A stretch of DNA of 61,246 bases. Source: Fulvivirga sp. GTDB taxonomy: Bacteria; Bacteroidota; Bacteroidia; Cytophagales; Cyclobacteriaceae. The notes under the pieces are model-generated. The model worked only from the letters and a program-made list of their open reading frames with translations. It did not search any database and was not told the origin of the DNA. The stretch is from contig JANQLQ010000054.1 of assembly GCA_028280565.1 (NCBI GenBank), positions 1-61,246 on the forward strand. The letters are read 5' to 3'. Positions 16,503 to 26,277 of the stretch are shown here, one piece after another (the first letter of the stretch is position 1; every line of letters begins with the position of its first letter). The position numbers and the translations under genes were made by a program.

Positions 16503-19451
16503 ATGAATAGAATCTTTACATTATTGTTCATGACTTTCATTTCGTACACGCTATACGCCCAAGATACAGTAAGCGGGGTGGTGCGGGATGAGAGTGGAGA
16601 GGCCCTCCCGGGAGCGACGATCCTGGAGGAGGGGACTTCGAATGGAGTGGTTACCGATGCAAACGGCCAGTACACCATACGTGTAAACCGTGGTGCCACC
16701 CTGTTAATTTCTTTTTTGGGATACTTCAGCCAGTCGGTTGAAGTCGGTAATCGAGCTACCATAGATTTCGATTTAGAGCCAGATATCCAGTCGCTAGAGG
16801 AAATAGTGATCGTAGGATATGGAGCGCAAAAAAAGAGTGACCTTACGGGCACAGTAGCTACCATATCTCCCAACAGGATAGACGCTAAGCCCAATACCAA
16901 CTTTACGCAAGCCCTGCAAGGAGCATTGCCGGGCATCAATATCACCACAAATGCTTCCGGGGCAGAGCAGAACGATGTGAATATCCTGATCCGGGGAAGA
17001 AATTCCATTAATGCTGCTAACGGGCCTTTGATCGTACTCGATGGGGTACCCTACACAGGCAATATATCGGATATCAACACCGTAGATATAGAATCCATGT
17101 CTGTCCTGAGGGATGCTTCCTCCACCGCCATCTATGGATCGAGAGGTGCTAACGGGGTGATCCTTATCCAGACCAAGAAAGGTTCAGGCGGCCAAAGCGA
17201 GCCTAGGATCTCTTATAATGGGTATTATGGTATCACGCAATTGGACAATGTACCGGACGTCTACGACGGTGAAGGATTTGCTTTATTTAAGGAATCCCGG
17301 GAGCCCGGGGAATTGACGGACTCAGAGCTCCAAATATTGACCTCCGGGGAATCTACCGATTGGATCGACCTAGGTACACAAACCGGTACCAAGCAGGAGC
17401 ATACGCTTTCAGTGGCGGGTTCATCAGAAAGAACGAACTACTATGTTTCCGCCAGTTACCTGGATGCCGAAGGGGTTTCCATTAATGACAGGTTTGAACG
17501 GGCCACCATCCGGGTAAACCTTGATTTCGAGATCAGCAATAGCCTAAAGTTTGGGACCTCGAATCAACTGACTAGGATCGACAGGTCAGGGCTTGACCCG
17601 GATTTTGGCGGTGAGGCCTCCGGGGCATTCTTTATGAACCCACTGACTTCACCATTTGATGAGAATGGCAACCCAACCGTTTTTCCTTGGCCGGAAGATG
17701 AGTTTTTTGAGAATCCGCTAGCCCCCACATTAGCGATTAATGACAATGTTAACAACAAGATCTTCACTTCTAACTACTTGGAATATAGTTTTCCTTTTGT
17801 AGAAGGCCTTTCGCTTAGACTCAACACCGGTGTTGAATACGGCACCCGGAATGAAGGCACCTATTTTGGAAGAAATACGGCCGAGGGGTTCACCAGTGGT
17901 GGATCAGCCGAAATACGCAATAGGGTAGATGAAAACTATCTCGTTGAAAGCGTGCTCAACTATAACCGGAGCTTTGGAGATCATACCGTCGCTTTCACGG
18001 GGCTTTACAGCGCCCAAAAGACACGTTTGGAGCAGAACACGACCGAAGGTATCAACTTCCCCAGTGACCTGCTCAACTACCGGCAGCTTAACTTTTCTGC
18101 TGAAAACCTTTCCTCTAATGTACGTTTTGAGCAGTCCACGCTTGTTTCCCAAATGGGAAGGCTGAATTATGGATACCAAGGTAAATATTTGGTAACGTTT
18201 ACCGTAAGGCGGGATGGTTTTTCAGGATTTGGAGAAAACAACCAGTACGGGGTTTTCCCCTCTGCCGCACTCGGGTGGAACATAAGTGATGAGTCGTTTT
18301 TCCCTGAAAGTATCGTCAGCCAGGCTAAGTTACGGGTATCCTATGGGCAAAATGGTAACCAATCCATAGGCCCCTACCGTAACCTTGCCTTATTAAGGGA
18401 TAGATCCTACATAGGCGCTGACAATCAGACCGACGCCGGGTTTGTCCCGGATCAGTTGGGCAATGATGAATTGACCTGGGAAACCACGGCTACGACGAAT
18501 ATTGGCCTGGACCTGGGATTTTTGGATAACCGCTTGCAATTGTCGATCGATGCCTATGAAGCCAACACCTCGGACCTGTTGCTCGAGAGACAGATACCGT
18601 CAGCCCAGGGCATCACATCCATCACTCAAAATGTAGGGGAGACCAGGAACAGGGGCATTGAATTGGCTTTGAGCGGGTATGCCATTGACAACACGGATTT
18701 CAGCTGGAACTTCAACGGCAATGTATCCTACAATAAAAACGAGATCGTATCCCTATTCGGAGGGGAAGAGGATGATATAGCCAATAACCTTTTCATAGGC
18801 CAGCCTATACGTGTCAACTATGGGTTTGTCTTTGACGGCATTTGGCAAGAAGGAGATGATATAGCCAACTCCGCGGAACCCAACGCTGTACCCGGAGACG
18901 TACGGACGAAGGACCTGGCCAATCCTGTAGATGAAAATGGTGAGCCTATTGTCGGGATATCCAATGACTTCGATCGCGCAATACAAGGGCAACGTGATCC
19001 CGAGTTCATTTGGGGATTGGAAAACACCTTTAGATACAAAAACCTGTCACTTTATATATTCGCCCATGCCGTGACGGGTGTGACGAAACGAAATACCATC
19101 CGGGATGTCAATGTATTTAACGGGGTAAGGAGAAATTGGTATGTGTTAGACTATTGGACCCCGGAAAACCCCATCAATACTTTCCACAGGAACCATATAG
19201 ATGCCAACATAAATAATGTCAGGTTTTATGAAGATGCTGATTTTATCAGGATCAAGGATGTCACCTTATCCTACAATTTTAACGATGAGCTCTTTGGGAA
19301 CACGGGGCTGAGAAATGCCAGGGTATACTTTACGGCCCGTAATTTATTCACCATCACCGATTGGGAAGGGCTGGATCCTGAGCTGGACAATCAAAACGCG
19401 GTCCCGCTTCAAAGAGAATTTATTTTAGGATTAAACATCAGCTTGCAATGA
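16503..19451 (+). CDS. SusC/RagA-family TonB-linked outer-membrane transporter
   Basis: 982 residues: a signal peptide (about 1-20), a CarboxypepD_reg-like domain (about 22-100, SGVVRDESGEALPGATILEE), a TonB plug (about 115-225, with VDIESMSVLRDASSTAIYGS and RGANGVILIQTKKG) and a large barrel. SusC proteins import oligosaccharides with a SusD lid. The stop codon overlaps the susD start by 4 bp (ATGA), as usual for these pairs. It is the first large gene of the operon under the divergent HTCS. The family is clear; the glycan is inferred from downstream enzymes. Confidence 0.95.
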   Translation: MNRIFTLLFMTFISYTLYAQDTVSGVVRDESGEALPGATILEEGTSNGVVTDANGQYTIRVNRGATLLISFLGYFSQSVEVGNRATIDFDLEPDIQSLEEIVIVGYGAQKKSDLTGTVATISPNRIDAKPNTNFTQALQGALPGINITTNASGAEQNDVNILIRGRNSINAANGPLIVLDGVPYTGNISDINTVDIESMSVLRDASSTAIYGSRGANGVILIQTKKGSGGQSEPRISYNGYYGITQLDNVPDVYDGEGFALFKESREPGELTDSELQILTSGESTDWIDLGTQTGTKQEHTLSVAGSSERTNYYVSASYLDAEGVSINDRFERATIRVNLDFEISNSLKFGTSNQLTRIDRSGLDPDFGGEASGAFFMNPLTSPFDENGNPTVFPWPEDEFFENPLAPTLAINDNVNNKIFTSNYLEYSFPFVEGLSLRLNTGVEYGTRNEGTYFGRNTAEGFTSGGSAEIRNRVDENYLVESVLNYNRSFGDHTVAFTGLYSAQKTRLEQNTTEGINFPSDLLNYRQLNFSAENLSSNVRFEQSTLVSQMGRLNYGYQGKYLVTFTVRRDGFSGFGENNQYGVFPSAALGWNISDESFFPESIVSQAKLRVSYGQNGNQSIGPYRNLALLRDRSYIGADNQTDAGFVPDQLGNDELTWETTATTNIGLDLGFLDNRLQLSIDAYEANTSDLLLERQIPSAQGITSITQNVGETRNRGIELALSGYAIDNTDFSWNFNGNVSYNKNEIVSLFGGEEDDIANNLFIGQPIRVNYGFVFDGIWQEGDDIANSAEPNAVPGDVRTKDLANPVDENGEPIVGISNDFDRAIQGQRDPEFIWGLENTFRYKNLSLYIFAHAVTGVTKRNTIRDVNVFNGVRRNWYVLDYWTPENPINTFHRNHIDANINNVRFYEDADFIRIKDVTLSYNFNDELFGNTGLRNARVYFTARNLFTITDWEGLDPELDNQNAVPLQREFILGLNISLQ

Positions 19452-21136
19452 AAAACATAATGATAAAAATAATGCGCACAGTGAGCTTGTTGTTTTTGCT
19501 TGCTGTCCCCTTTTCATGTAGTGAAGATTTTTTGGACCAGGAATTACCGAATGAAGTATCGGCAGACGACCTGTACGTGGATGAAAATGGTTTTGAAATC
19601 GGGCTTAACGGTTTATACGCCTTGGCCAGGACAGAGCGGTCTGGGATAACAAGCAATAATAACCCAACAGGCAGCTCAAATAACCTAATGAGCTCCATGA
19701 TGATGGCCGGTACCGACATTATCTATGCCAATCGCCCCTGGAACGCGGAAAGGTTTCTAAATGACTGGGGCGCGCTGGTGCTGGGGGGAGATGCGGCTAT
19801 CTACTTCCGGGAAGTCTGGGAATGGCTTTATGAAACGATCAACGCCGCAAATACGATTATAACCCGTGGGGAAGAATTTGTAGCGGGCATCCCTAGCGAT
19901 GATGCCGATCAGCTCGCCCGCTTTAACCGGATCATGGCGGAAGCACGCACGATCAGGGCCTGGGCCTACAGGCATCTTACCTTCTTGTACGGAGATGTCC
20001 CCATGCCTCTTGAAGAATCCACCGGCGGCAATTTCCGGGTAGACTGGGAGCGAGAACCTGTGGCCACCGTCCGGGCGCAAATAAAGGAAGACTTCGAATT
20101 TGGAGTGGCTCATTTGCCTGTGGATCATATCAATGACGGGAAAATAGTCCGTGCGGTAGCACAACACTACCTGGCTGAGCTGCTGATCATTGAAGGCAAT
20201 TTCGAAGAAGCTATCAATACGGCACTGGCAGCGATCAATGGCCCAAAACAACTCGTGACTGCTCGCTACGGTGTGAACAGCAGCGGCCCGGGCACTCCTT
20301 TTTCAGACATGTTTTTGGATGGAAATTCCAATCCCAGCGAAGGGAACACGGAGGCTTTATGGGTTTTCCAAAATGGTTTTGAAGTTGAGGGAGGACAGGG
20401 CCATAACATAATGAGAAGATGGTTTATGAGTGAATACAGCAGCACCAACGGCGGCGCTCCCGGCTTGCAGGTAACGGTAGAAAGAGGAGGTAGGGGACAG
20501 ACCAGGCTATCGGCTACCAAATTTATGCTGGACTTGTACGGCAGTCGTGATGCATCGAATAACCTTATCGTCAATGATGATCGGGGCGGTGAATTTGCCT
20601 GGCGGATCTCGTTTACGATCCAGGAGGGGGACCCAAGCTCAGCAGGAGCGGTGGGAAGCCCGATATTCCTTAACTTTTCTCCTATCGACCCGATCGGTGA
20701 CCGGTTTAGGCCATACACTAGGAAATGGGATTGGTCCCATCTTGTTAACCCGATTGAAAGCAGGTCATTCAATGACCAGGTATACCTTAGGTTAGCAGAT
20801 ACCTACCTCTTGCTGGCGGAAGCTTATTTCAAAAACGGGGACGCTGGGAATGCAGCCTCATACATCAACGATTTGAGAAATCGTGCAAATGCTCCCACCG
20901 TTTCGCCGGGGGACATTACACTTGATTTTATACTTGATGAACGCGCCCGGGAGCTGTTTTCCGAGGAACACCGAAGGTATACCCTGCTCAGGAACGATAA
21001 GTGGATGGAAAGAACAAACCTGTTCAATTTCAATGTCACCGGTGCACTGACCGATCGTGATAAATTGTATCCTATTCCCCAATCATTCATTGATGCCAAC
21101 ATAGATAACAGGATACAGAACAATCCCGGCTATTAA
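19448..21136 (+). CDS. SusD/RagB-family surface glycan-binding lipoprotein
   Basis: 562 residues with a lipoprotein signal (LLFLLAVPFSC, Cys about residue 24), then the SusD fold: TPR-like helices (for example ARTIRAWAYRHLTFLYGDVP, about 160-180) and a C-terminal region with RLADTYLLLAEAYFKNG, LDFILDERARELFSEEHRRY and YPIPQSFIDANIDNRIQNN. It caps SusC and delivers oligosaccharide. It overlaps susC by 4 bp and the next gene by 1 bp (TAATG), so the three are translationally coupled. Confidence 0.95.
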   Translation: MKNIMIKIMRTVSLLFLLAVPFSCSEDFLDQELPNEVSADDLYVDENGFEIGLNGLYALARTERSGITSNNNPTGSSNNLMSSMMMAGTDIIYANRPWNAERFLNDWGALVLGGDAAIYFREVWEWLYETINAANTIITRGEEFVAGIPSDDADQLARFNRIMAEARTIRAWAYRHLTFLYGDVPMPLEESTGGNFRVDWEREPVATVRAQIKEDFEFGVAHLPVDHINDGKIVRAVAQHYLAELLIIEGNFEEAINTALAAINGPKQLVTARYGVNSSGPGTPFSDMFLDGNSNPSEGNTEALWVFQNGFEVEGGQGHNIMRRWFMSEYSSTNGGAPGLQVTVERGGRGQTRLSATKFMLDLYGSRDASNNLIVNDDRGGEFAWRISFTIQEGDPSSAGAVGSPIFLNFSPIDPIGDRFRPYTRKWDWSHLVNPIESRSFNDQVYLRLADTYLLLAEAYFKNGDAGNAASYINDLRNRANAPTVSPGDITLDFILDERARELFSEEHRRYTLLRNDKWMERTNLFNFNVTGALTDRDKLYPIPQSFIDANIDNRIQNNPGY

Positions 21137-22410
21137 TGATCTTCAAAAGTAGTACGAATATGAAAGAGAAAAGAAAATTATCCCTATGGATGCCGTGGGT
21201 GATTATGCTCATAGTGATGCTAGGCACAGCCTGCGAAGATGATGATCCCAGTGGGCCTAGCGGCTCTTTAGCCGTGGATCTACCGGCTATTGATTTTGGC
21301 AATGTAGAAGTAGGAACTACTGTAACCGAAGATTTCGTAGTTACGAGTTCCGGTTTAAACGCGGTATTGGTCGTTTCTGCCGTTGGTGCAGATCTGACCG
21401 CTACGCCGATCACCTCCATCGTATCAGGGGCTACAAGCTCCGACACGGTAGAAGTTACGTTTTCCCCGGCTGAAACCGCAGGTGCTAGGTCATTTACAGG
21501 CTCGATAGAGCTGTTTGCCGGGGGAGCCACCCAGTCCGTGCCGGTTTCGGCAAACATTACATCTACTCCTACTTTGATGTTCAGCACCGCATCGCTGGAT
21601 TTTGGAGAAGTTGAACCCGGCTCATCGCAATCCCGGGACTTTACCTTAACAGGAGCGCGGCTGACGACTGGTGTGACTATTTCTGCCACGGGAGCAGGGT
21701 TAAGCGTAGTTCCTGCTTCCCTTGACGATGCCAATGGCGAAAACACGATCACCGTAACGTATGAGCCAGCCGATGATGCCCCGGAAGGGGTATTCAACGG
21801 GTCCATAGAAGTATCAGATGGTGCCGCCGCCTCGGAAACTCTTCCCGTAGTGGCTACAGTCACTAATGTGGTGGTGGGCTTGCCTGTAGGTACCGTGGTT
21901 TATTCCAATGCTATGGAATTTGGCTTGGATCATGAAGCCGATGCTACAGAGAGCGATTTTTCCAATGCCGGGATGACGGACCCTACGGTATCGGTGGCTT
22001 ATTCGATCATGCCTAGGAACGATGTTACCAACCGGATCCGGACCAACAAAACAAGCTCAAGGTGCCCCGATAATTCCATCGGCGATTGTGGCAATGCGAT
22101 GCGATTTACCGGGATGGGAAGTACGGTCAATATTGCACTTTCGGGACTTGAAGCCGGCAGAAGTTACGAAGTTTCCTACTGGGTTCGGCCCGATGGCAGT
22201 ACCGATAGATCCATGGACGTGACGGTGACAGGTGATACAAGTCCTGCCACAGAGGACTGGGGAGGGTTAACGGATCGATCCTTCTACCGGGAGGAGACCA
22301 GGACAGGGGTTGCCGATAGTTCGGGTAACCTGGAGATCAATTTCGAGTTCAGCTCCGATAGCACCTCCAGGACTATTTCAGTAGACGACCTGGAGGTAGT
22401 GGCATTATAG
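21136..22410 (+). CDS. Surface lipoprotein with repeated Ig-like domains and a C-terminal jelly-roll-like module
   Basis: 424 residues; the start overlaps the susD stop (TAATG), though ATG 21160 is also possible. The signal ends at a weak lipobox (MLGTAC). Two similar ~90-residue beta domains follow, each opening with DFGEVEPG / DFGNVEVG-type strands (about 45-135 and 140-235). A C-terminal ~165-residue domain (GLEAGRSYEVSYWVRPDGS) looks like a carbohydrate-binding jelly roll. The position after susD is where surface glycan-binding proteins (SusE/F-like) are usually encoded. Binding is inferred. Confidence 0.75.
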   Translation: MIFKSSTNMKEKRKLSLWMPWVIMLIVMLGTACEDDDPSGPSGSLAVDLPAIDFGNVEVGTTVTEDFVVTSSGLNAVLVVSAVGADLTATPITSIVSGATSSDTVEVTFSPAETAGARSFTGSIELFAGGATQSVPVSANITSTPTLMFSTASLDFGEVEPGSSQSRDFTLTGARLTTGVTISATGAGLSVVPASLDDANGENTITVTYEPADDAPEGVFNGSIEVSDGAAASETLPVVATVTNVVVGLPVGTVVYSNAMEFGLDHEADATESDFSNAGMTDPTVSVAYSIMPRNDVTNRIRTNKTSSRCPDNSIGDCGNAMRFTGMGSTVNIALSGLEAGRSYEVSYWVRPDGSTDRSMDVTVTGDTSPATEDWGGLTDRSFYREETRTGVADSSGNLEINFEFSSDSTSRTISVDDLEVVAL

Positions 22411-22451
22411 GCCGGATGCTTTTCTCCTTAAACAAATAAAGCGAAATAGCC

Positions 22452-23525
22452 ATGAAAAGAATTAGGCTTCATAGGATAATGGCTTTTGTGCCGGTGGGGA
22501 TCATTATTTCGTTATTGCTGCTGGCGCCTTCTTCCAAGAATGAAAATGTGGTGGTCCACATCAATGGTATGCCTGTGCCCGTGGCAGAGTTCGAGTTATT
22601 TTTGAACCGCAATATTGCAGGCACCTATAATTACTTTTTCCAGCAATGGGGTGCGCAAGATCATCCAGGCTTTTGGAAAACAACCTATGGCGGGCAAACT
22701 CCTGCTGAATTTGCCAAGGAAAAAACAATCCAGCAGCTTGTAGAGGTCAAGGTGAAACAGCAGTTGGCCGTTGAGATGGGCCTGGTCCCTGGTTTTACGT
22801 TTGATAGCCTCCTGCTGTGGTGGGAAGAGGACAACTTAAAAAGGAAAGCGAAGCATGAAGCCGGAGAAGTAGTATATGGCCCCATAGAAAATTCATTGGC
22901 AGAATACTATCAGTACTACTTTTCCAATCTTTTTATCCGGCTCAAGGATGAACTCAATCAAACCCAATTCAAGATCGATGAAGCCGGGCTAGGGGTATAC
23001 TTCGAAGCAAACAAAGAAAAGTGGTTCAAGTATACCCCCGGTATTGAAGTTGAATACTTGGAATTTCCTTATCAAAGTCCCCCGGAACGGGATAAAGCCT
23101 ACGCCAAGGCCCTGGCTGTAAGCAAAAATAGATTACCCGGGGTGTCGCTCAGTAAATTGGTCGATGGCTTTGCTTCGGTCCAATACGGGCATAGAATGTT
23201 CACTGACGAGGAAATTACCGGTGAAGATAATCCCGACCATCAAAGAAGGGAATTGGCATTTCGCCTGGAAAAGGGTGAGGCCAGGGTAATGGACGGGAAC
23301 GAAAATTCCTCTATCTATTTGATGCACTGCATGGATAGAAAGGATGATAAAATATATCCATTTCACGAGGTAAAAAATGATGTGGCTTGGTACTACCAAA
23401 AAGAAAAATACGAGCGTTTGATCGCAAGTCTAAGAAGTGAAGCCCGGGTGAGCGTCCATCCATCGGTCTACGAGGGTCTTGACATCTTCAAGGAAACTCC
23501 CCGGCACAATTCTGCACTGTTTTGA
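22452..23525 (+). CDS. SurA-like periplasmic chaperone / PPIase-related protein
   Basis: 357 residues: one N-terminal hydrophobic segment (about 10-25), then a SurA-N-like helical region (VVVHINGMPVPVAEFELFLN about 34-53; EKTIQQLVEVKVKQQLAVEM about 89-108) and a C-terminal part with RLEKGEARVMDG resembling a fragment of a parvulin-type fold. I see no complete parvulin active site, so catalysis is doubtful. It lies in the polysaccharide operon and may help fold or export the large secreted proteins encoded next. Confidence 0.65.
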   Translation: MKRIRLHRIMAFVPVGIIISLLLLAPSSKNENVVVHINGMPVPVAEFELFLNRNIAGTYNYFFQQWGAQDHPGFWKTTYGGQTPAEFAKEKTIQQLVEVKVKQQLAVEMGLVPGFTFDSLLLWWEEDNLKRKAKHEAGEVVYGPIENSLAEYYQYYFSNLFIRLKDELNQTQFKIDEAGLGVYFEANKEKWFKYTPGIEVEYLEFPYQSPPERDKAYAKALAVSKNRLPGVSLSKLVDGFASVQYGHRMFTDEEITGEDNPDHQRRELAFRLEKGEARVMDGNENSSIYLMHCMDRKDDKIYPFHEVKNDVAWYYQKEKYERLIASLRSEARVSVHPSVYEGLDIFKETPRHNSALF

Positions 23526-23555
23526 TCAAACCAATCACCTAAATGAATTAAGAAA

Positions 23556-26225
23556 ATGCATAAAATATACAACCTCCCAATAATGATGCGCCTAGCCTGC
23601 CTGGTTTTCCTGGCAAGCGTGGTGAATGTCCATGCTACTACCTATTATGTGGATGCCAGCGATGGCAATGATAATGCTAATGGAACCAGTTCTTCCAGCG
23701 CATGGAAAACACTAAGCAAGGTAAGCTCTTTTACCTTCCAGCCGGGGGATCAAATTCTCTTCAAAGCCGGCAGTGCTTGGAATGAGCGGCTTACCTTAAA
23801 CGGTTCCGGGACAGCTGGAAACCCGATTATTGTAGATAAGTACGGCACCGGTAACAAACCCATTTTTAACGGGGGTGGAGGTAGCGGTAGCCTGCCTACC
23901 GTACTTTTAGAGAACGAGGAGTATTGGGAAATCAATAACTTGGAGATCACCAATTCCAATGGATCCGCTTCCTACCAAAGTGATTTGTGGGGAATAAGGG
24001 TAAACGTCACGCAGGCCGGTGAGTTTAACCATATTTATATCAGGAATTGCTATCTGCATAAAATAAACGGTGATGTGGCTACCAAGACCACCGGGGGGAT
24101 TTATGTTACGGTAGAAAGTGCCTCCGGGAGTCCTGCCTGGTATAACGATATAAAAATTCAAAACAATGTAGTCGGGGGCAATGCTGGGGGTGACCTGGTC
24201 GGTGGGCTTGGCATAGCCACACAATCTACCCATGGCCAGTTGAGCAAAGGAGCCAGCCGTAAGCCATTCCTTAATGTAAATATTAGTAACAATGTAGTAG
24301 GGCCGACCGGGCGTAACAATATCATCATCCGGGTAAGTGACAATGCTATAGTGGAGCATAACCTGCTCCGGGATGCCGGCCGTTTCTCCAAGGGGCACAG
24401 TATCTTCAATTTCAATACCGAGGATCTTTTTGTGCAGTACAATGAAGCTTACGGTAACACCGGCCCGGCCAGCGATGCTGACCGTGGCGGGTTTGATGCA
24501 GACTACAATGCACGTGACACCTACTACCAGTACAACTACAGCCATGACAATAACTGGGGCTTTGCATTCATGAAAAGGGGCATCAACGAGAACCCGGTAT
24601 TCCGTTACAACATCAGCGAAAATGACAAGCTGGCCATCTATTTCTATGGTTTTGAAAATGACCCCGGTCCTCAAAACGCCAAGATCTATAACAACACCCA
24701 CTATGTAGCTTCGAACCTGTCGGTTGAAGTGTTTAAAGATAGGACCGCCGTCAACTCCGATTTTTACAATAACATCTTTTACTTTGAAGGTAGCGGCTCA
24801 TGGGGTCCGAAAACTCCCTCCAATTGCACATTTGAGAACAATGCCTATTTCAACATCAGCACCCGCGGGACCAACGCCATCATGGCCGACCCAAGACTTA
24901 TGAGTCCCGGGACCGGCGGCCAGGATATAGACTGGTCCAACTACCCCAATGTGCTTACCGGCTACCAACTTCAGCCCACCTCGCCTTGTATTGATGCCGG
25001 CAGGAGTATAGCCAGCAATGGAGGCCAGGATTTTTGGGGCAATGCCCTTTACAATGGGTTGCCTGATATTGGCGCCCATGAATTCATCGGCGGAAGCGGG
25101 TCTACGATCCCGCTAGCGCCCCCAGGTATGTCGGCAGCACCGGCTTCCTCAAGTCAAATTAACTTGGCATGGACGGACAACTCTACGAATGAGGACGGCT
25201 TCCGGGTTGAACGGAAAACCACCGGCTCATTTACAGAAATAGCGATTGTAGGCCGTAATACTACTACCTTCAATGATACCGGTTTAAGTGCCTCCACATC
25301 CTACACCTATCGTGTAAGGGCTTATAACACCGCCGGTAATTCAGGCTATTCCAATGAAGCTTCCGCAACCACCCCGGCAGGGGGTAATACTACTGTAGAT
25401 ATTTTTGTTGCCGAAGACGCCTACGTTAGGGGCGGTTCAAACGCGAGTACCAATTATGGGTCAGCCACTACCTTGGTCGTGAAAGAAAGTGCCAATTTGT
25501 CTTTTACCAGGAGAGCTTTCTTGAAATTCGATCTTACCAGCTATACCTCGATAGCATCTGCGAATCTTTTTGTGTATGGCAGTGCACAACAGGGGATGGA
25601 CATCAATGCCTATAAAGTTTCACCCGATACTTGGTCAGAATCTACCATTACCTGGAACAATGCGCCAACGTTTGGAACCTATATCGGGGCAGCTTCGGTA
25701 GGCACTTCCGATCAATGGTATGAAATAGACGTAACCACGGCAGCCAAAGATGAAATTACCGGGAACGGCACATTTTCAATTGGACTAAAGGACGATGCCG
25801 TGCTCGTAAAAACCATTACGCTTTTCAGCAAGGAAAACGCTCAAAGCCAGTTCCGCGCTTACTTGGTCGTCACGGGGAGCACCGGCGGGCCGGCAGCAGG
25901 AGCAATTGTTTCATCCTCTTCAGCATCTGCCGACCCGGGCTCGACTGTATCACTGACGGCGCCAGGAAAAAACGCTAGCTCAACAACGGGAGTGATATTG
26001 TACCCCAACCCAACACCAGGGGTTTTAAATCTAGCAAAGGCTGCTGACATAGACCGGGTTGAGGTATTTCAATTGGATGGGGCTTTGATTAAGGTTTTTG
26101 ACCGAAATGATCTTGGTTGGCGTAATGAGATCGATCTGCTATCCCTTGGAACGGGGGTTTACCAGGTGAAAATTTACCAGCAAAATGGTGAACTGACTTT
26201 CCGGCGGATCGTGAGGACGAATTAA
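23556..26225 (+). CDS. T9SS-secreted beta-helix protein with FN3 and DNRLRE/CBM96-like domains, candidate polysaccharide lyase
   Basis: 889 residues: a signal peptide (about 1-27), a right-handed parallel beta-helix (about 29-500; opens TTYYVDASDGNDNANGTSSS, ends with a choice-of-anchor-Q-like CIDAGRS and GLPDIGAHEF), an FN3 domain (about 520-610, DNSTNEDGFRVERKTTGSF), a DNRLRE domain (about 615-770, AYVRGGSNASTNYGSATTLV) and a T9SS sorting tail (about 810-889, ILYPNPTPGVLNL). Beta-helix proteins in such operons are often uronic-acid polysaccharide lyases, and DNRLRE domains of the CBM96 type bind alginate. Exact lyase family and catalytic residues cannot be assigned by eye. Confidence 0.8.
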   Translation: MHKIYNLPIMMRLACLVFLASVVNVHATTYYVDASDGNDNANGTSSSSAWKTLSKVSSFTFQPGDQILFKAGSAWNERLTLNGSGTAGNPIIVDKYGTGNKPIFNGGGGSGSLPTVLLENEEYWEINNLEITNSNGSASYQSDLWGIRVNVTQAGEFNHIYIRNCYLHKINGDVATKTTGGIYVTVESASGSPAWYNDIKIQNNVVGGNAGGDLVGGLGIATQSTHGQLSKGASRKPFLNVNISNNVVGPTGRNNIIIRVSDNAIVEHNLLRDAGRFSKGHSIFNFNTEDLFVQYNEAYGNTGPASDADRGGFDADYNARDTYYQYNYSHDNNWGFAFMKRGINENPVFRYNISENDKLAIYFYGFENDPGPQNAKIYNNTHYVASNLSVEVFKDRTAVNSDFYNNIFYFEGSGSWGPKTPSNCTFENNAYFNISTRGTNAIMADPRLMSPGTGGQDIDWSNYPNVLTGYQLQPTSPCIDAGRSIASNGGQDFWGNALYNGLPDIGAHEFIGGSGSTIPLAPPGMSAAPASSSQINLAWTDNSTNEDGFRVERKTTGSFTEIAIVGRNTTTFNDTGLSASTSYTYRVRAYNTAGNSGYSNEASATTPAGGNTTVDIFVAEDAYVRGGSNASTNYGSATTLVVKESANLSFTRRAFLKFDLTSYTSIASANLFVYGSAQQGMDINAYKVSPDTWSESTITWNNAPTFGTYIGAASVGTSDQWYEIDVTTAAKDEITGNGTFSIGLKDDAVLVKTITLFSKENAQSQFRAYLVVTGSTGGPAAGAIVSSSSASADPGSTVSLTAPGKNASSTTGVILYPNPTPGVLNLAKAADIDRVEVFQLDGALIKVFDRNDLGWRNEIDLLSLGTGVYQVKIYQQNGELTFRRIVRTN

Positions 26226-26277
26226 CGTGTTGAACCTAGCCATAAAAACTATTGATCATAAAACCGGGGATGTATAC

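Noticed and set aside
21087-21863. 258-codon minus-strand frame opposite the surface lipoprotein
   Set aside because: It is the antisense shadow of a serine/threonine/valine-rich beta protein; the plus-strand gene has a signal, coupling to susD and repeat domains.
23907-24701. 264-codon minus-strand frame opposite the first beta-helix protein
   Set aside because: An antisense shadow of an asparagine/glycine-rich beta-helix gene.
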